The translations under genes and the position numbers were made by a program. From G020354785 sp964521285 (GTDB taxonomy: Bacteria > Bacteroidota > Bacteroidia > Bacteroidales > UBA10428), in assembly GCA_964521285.1 (NCBI GenBank), contig CAZFQS010000008.1:1-64000 (forward strand): a stretch of 64,000 nucleotides of DNA, in the 5' to 3' direction. Each line of letters starts with the position of its first letter. Position 1 is the first letter of the stretch. The notes beneath the pieces were generated by a model that did no database searches, was not told where the DNA came from, and was given only the letters and a program-made list of their open reading frames with translations. Shown here in pieces: positions 62,652 through 64,000 of this stretch.

Positions 62652-64000
62652 ATGTTTTATGTAGCTGACCTGCATATACATTCTCATTATTCCCGTGCAA
62701 CAAGTAAGGAATTAACCCTTGATAAATTATACCAGTGGGCTCAAATTAAAGGAATTAATGTTGTGGGGACAGGAGATTTTACGCATCCCCTTTGGTATAA
62801 TGAGATAAAAGAGAAACTTATACCAGACGGTACAGGATTTTTTAAACTGAAGGAACCTCCCAAAACAGAAGCAGTACCAGGTATCAGGACAAGGTCTCTC
62901 GATGTACGGTTCTGCCTCAGCGCTGAAATAAGTTCAATTTATAAGTTTGATAATAAAGTAAGGAAGAATCATAATGTAATATTTGCAGCGGACCTGGATT
63001 CAGTATTAAAAATAAATGCAAGGCTGGCATCAATAGGAAATTTGCAATCTGACGGAAGGCCTATTTTAGGGCTGCCTTCAAGAGATTTGCTTGAAATTGT
63101 GCTGAAAACCTCAGATACTGCATATCTTATTCCTGCTCATGTCTGGACACCATGGTTCTCAACTCTCGGTTCCAAAGCCGGTTACGATAGTATTGATGAA
63201 TGCTACAGGGACCTTACCGGGCACATATTTGCACTGGAAACAGGATTATCTTCCGACCCATCAATGAACTGGAGATTAAGTGAACTGGACCGCTACTCAC
63301 TGGTATCAAACTCTGATGCCCATTCTCCTCAGAAACTTGGAAGAGAGGCAAATATCTTCGACACCGAACTGAGTTATTATGAAATGTTTAATGCACTAAA
63401 GACCAGAACCGGGTTTCTTGGCACTTATGAATTCTTTCCCGAGGAAGGGAAATATCATCTTGACGGGCACAGAAAATGCGGAATAGTCTCTGATCCTGAA
63501 ACGACGAACCAGTATAACGGAATATGCCCGGTTTGTAAAAAACCCCTTACAATTGGGGTTTTACACAGGGTTGAACGGTTGGCAGACCGCAAAAAAGCAG
63601 AAAAACCTGAAAATTCACCCGGATTTCATTATTTGATACCATTACCTGAAATAATTTCTGAAATTAAGAACTCCGGGCCGGAAAGTAAAACTGTTCAGCA
63701 TATGTACAGGCAGATAATCTCTGAATTTGGTAATGAGTTTACATTTTTAAGAGAAGTGCCTGTTGCTGACATACAAAAGAAATGCGGATTTGTGCTGGCC
63801 GAAGCTATTAGGCGGATGCGTGAGAACGAAGTTAAGCCCGTGCCCGGATATGACGGAGAATTTGGTACTATTAAAGTATTTAATGAAGGGGAACTTGAAT
63901 CTTTACTGGGGCAGTCAAATTTGTTCGGTTATAAAACCGATAAAATGACCAGGAGAACAATAAAGCAATCAAACATCATAGCCAGTAATACAAATATTCC
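62652..64000 (+). CDS. Endonuclease Q-like PHP/zinc-finger protein, N-terminal part (continues off the window)
   Basis: The ATG at 62652 opens a frame that runs past base 64000 (449 residues seen). The PHP domain begins VADLHIHSHYSRATSKELTL and continues with GTGDFTHPLWYNEI, FAADLDSVLKINARLASIGN, IPAHVWTPWFSTLGS and VSNSDAHSPQKLG. A zinc-binding part follows (HRKCGIV, YNGICPVCKKPLTIGV, HRVERLADRK). EndoQ cleaves 5' to deaminated bases. In Bacteroidota a form fused to a UvrD-type helicase is known from annotations. The sequence after ~420 (ELESLLGQSNLFGYKTDKMT) exceeds a stand-alone EndoQ, so a fusion is likely. Confidence 0.88.
   Translation, partial: MFYVADLHIHSHYSRATSKELTLDKLYQWAQIKGINVVGTGDFTHPLWYNEIKEKLIPDGTGFFKLKEPPKTEAVPGIRTRSLDVRFCLSAEISSIYKFDNKVRKNHNVIFAADLDSVLKINARLASIGNLQSDGRPILGLPSRDLLEIVLKTSDTAYLIPAHVWTPWFSTLGSKAGYDSIDECYRDLTGHIFALETGLSSDPSMNWRLSELDRYSLVSNSDAHSPQKLGREANIFDTELSYYEMFNALKTRTGFLGTYEFFPEEGKYHLDGHRKCGIVSDPETTNQYNGICPVCKKPLTIGVLHRVERLADRKKAEKPENSPGFHYLIPLPEIISEIKNSGPESKTVQHMYRQIISEFGNEFTFLREVPVADIQKKCGFVLAEAIRRMRENEVKPVPGYDGEFGTIKVFNEGELESLLGQSNLFGYKTDKMTRRTIKQSNIIASNTNI

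Overview
The window looks like chromosome of a marine or environmental Bacteroidota, most likely class Bacteroidia (an order such as Marinilabiliales is my guess). The reasons are low GC, few recognisable Shine-Dalgarno sites, TAnnTTTG-type -7 promoter elements, many Bacteroidota lipoproteins, and ten intact proteins plus one fragment that end in a type IX secretion (T9SS) sorting domain of the YPNP...GIYFYKL type. No rRNA, tRNA, CRISPR array, phage or complete insertion sequence was seen.

Layout. 1-656: 5' part of a DEAD-box RNA helicase with an apparently long leader. 1-36 kb: a secreted-enzyme region on both strands. It holds three CotH-kinase-like proteins (two are large tandem paralogues), a GH43 arabinanase with a lectin module, a GH127 beta-L-arabinofuranosidase, a LamG protein, a GH26 mannanase, a DUF5060 glycosidase-like lipoprotein, a secreted metallo-beta-lactamase-fold protein, a BNR/propeller protein, a GH2 beta-galactosidase, an NHL-repeat protein and an (alpha/alpha)6-barrel-like protein. 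Most carry T9SS sorting domains, yet there is no SusC/SusD pair, TonB receptor or dedicated regulator. Interspersed are a YefM-YoeB toxin-antitoxin pair, carbamate kinase, a TreT-type trehalose synthase and a secreted protein built from five copies of an unrecognised ~135-residue repeat.

36-64 kb: mainly housekeeping and stress genes. These are hflK-hflC, a membrane metallophosphoesterase, an SDR epimerase, a two-domain thioredoxin lipoprotein, a SAM hydroxide adenosyltransferase, a short UvrC/Cho-like nuclease and prephenate dehydrogenase. Next comes a trehalose block (fused OtsA-OtsB divergent from a GH15 enzyme), followed by a CHAD protein overlapping a radical-SAM gene. The end holds a thymidylate-synthase-like protein, a zinc peptidase lipoprotein, an MFS-spermidine-synthase-TPR fusion, a pncA-pncB NAD salvage pair and the N-terminal part of an endonuclease Q-like protein that runs off the window.

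How the genes fit together. The first half suggests extracellular attack on plant or algal arabinan, mannan and galactan, with enzymes tethered at the surface by T9SS or as lipoproteins. The second half points to osmotic/compatible-solute (trehalose) control, NAD salvage and DNA repair. The least explained items are the five-repeat secreted protein, the CotH family with its mosaic domain evolution and shared sorting modules, the CHAD/radical-SAM pair, the divergent thymidylate-synthase-like protein, and a family of 8-bp-periodic intergenic repeats next to GC-rich boxes, one of which reaches the 3' end of a coding region.
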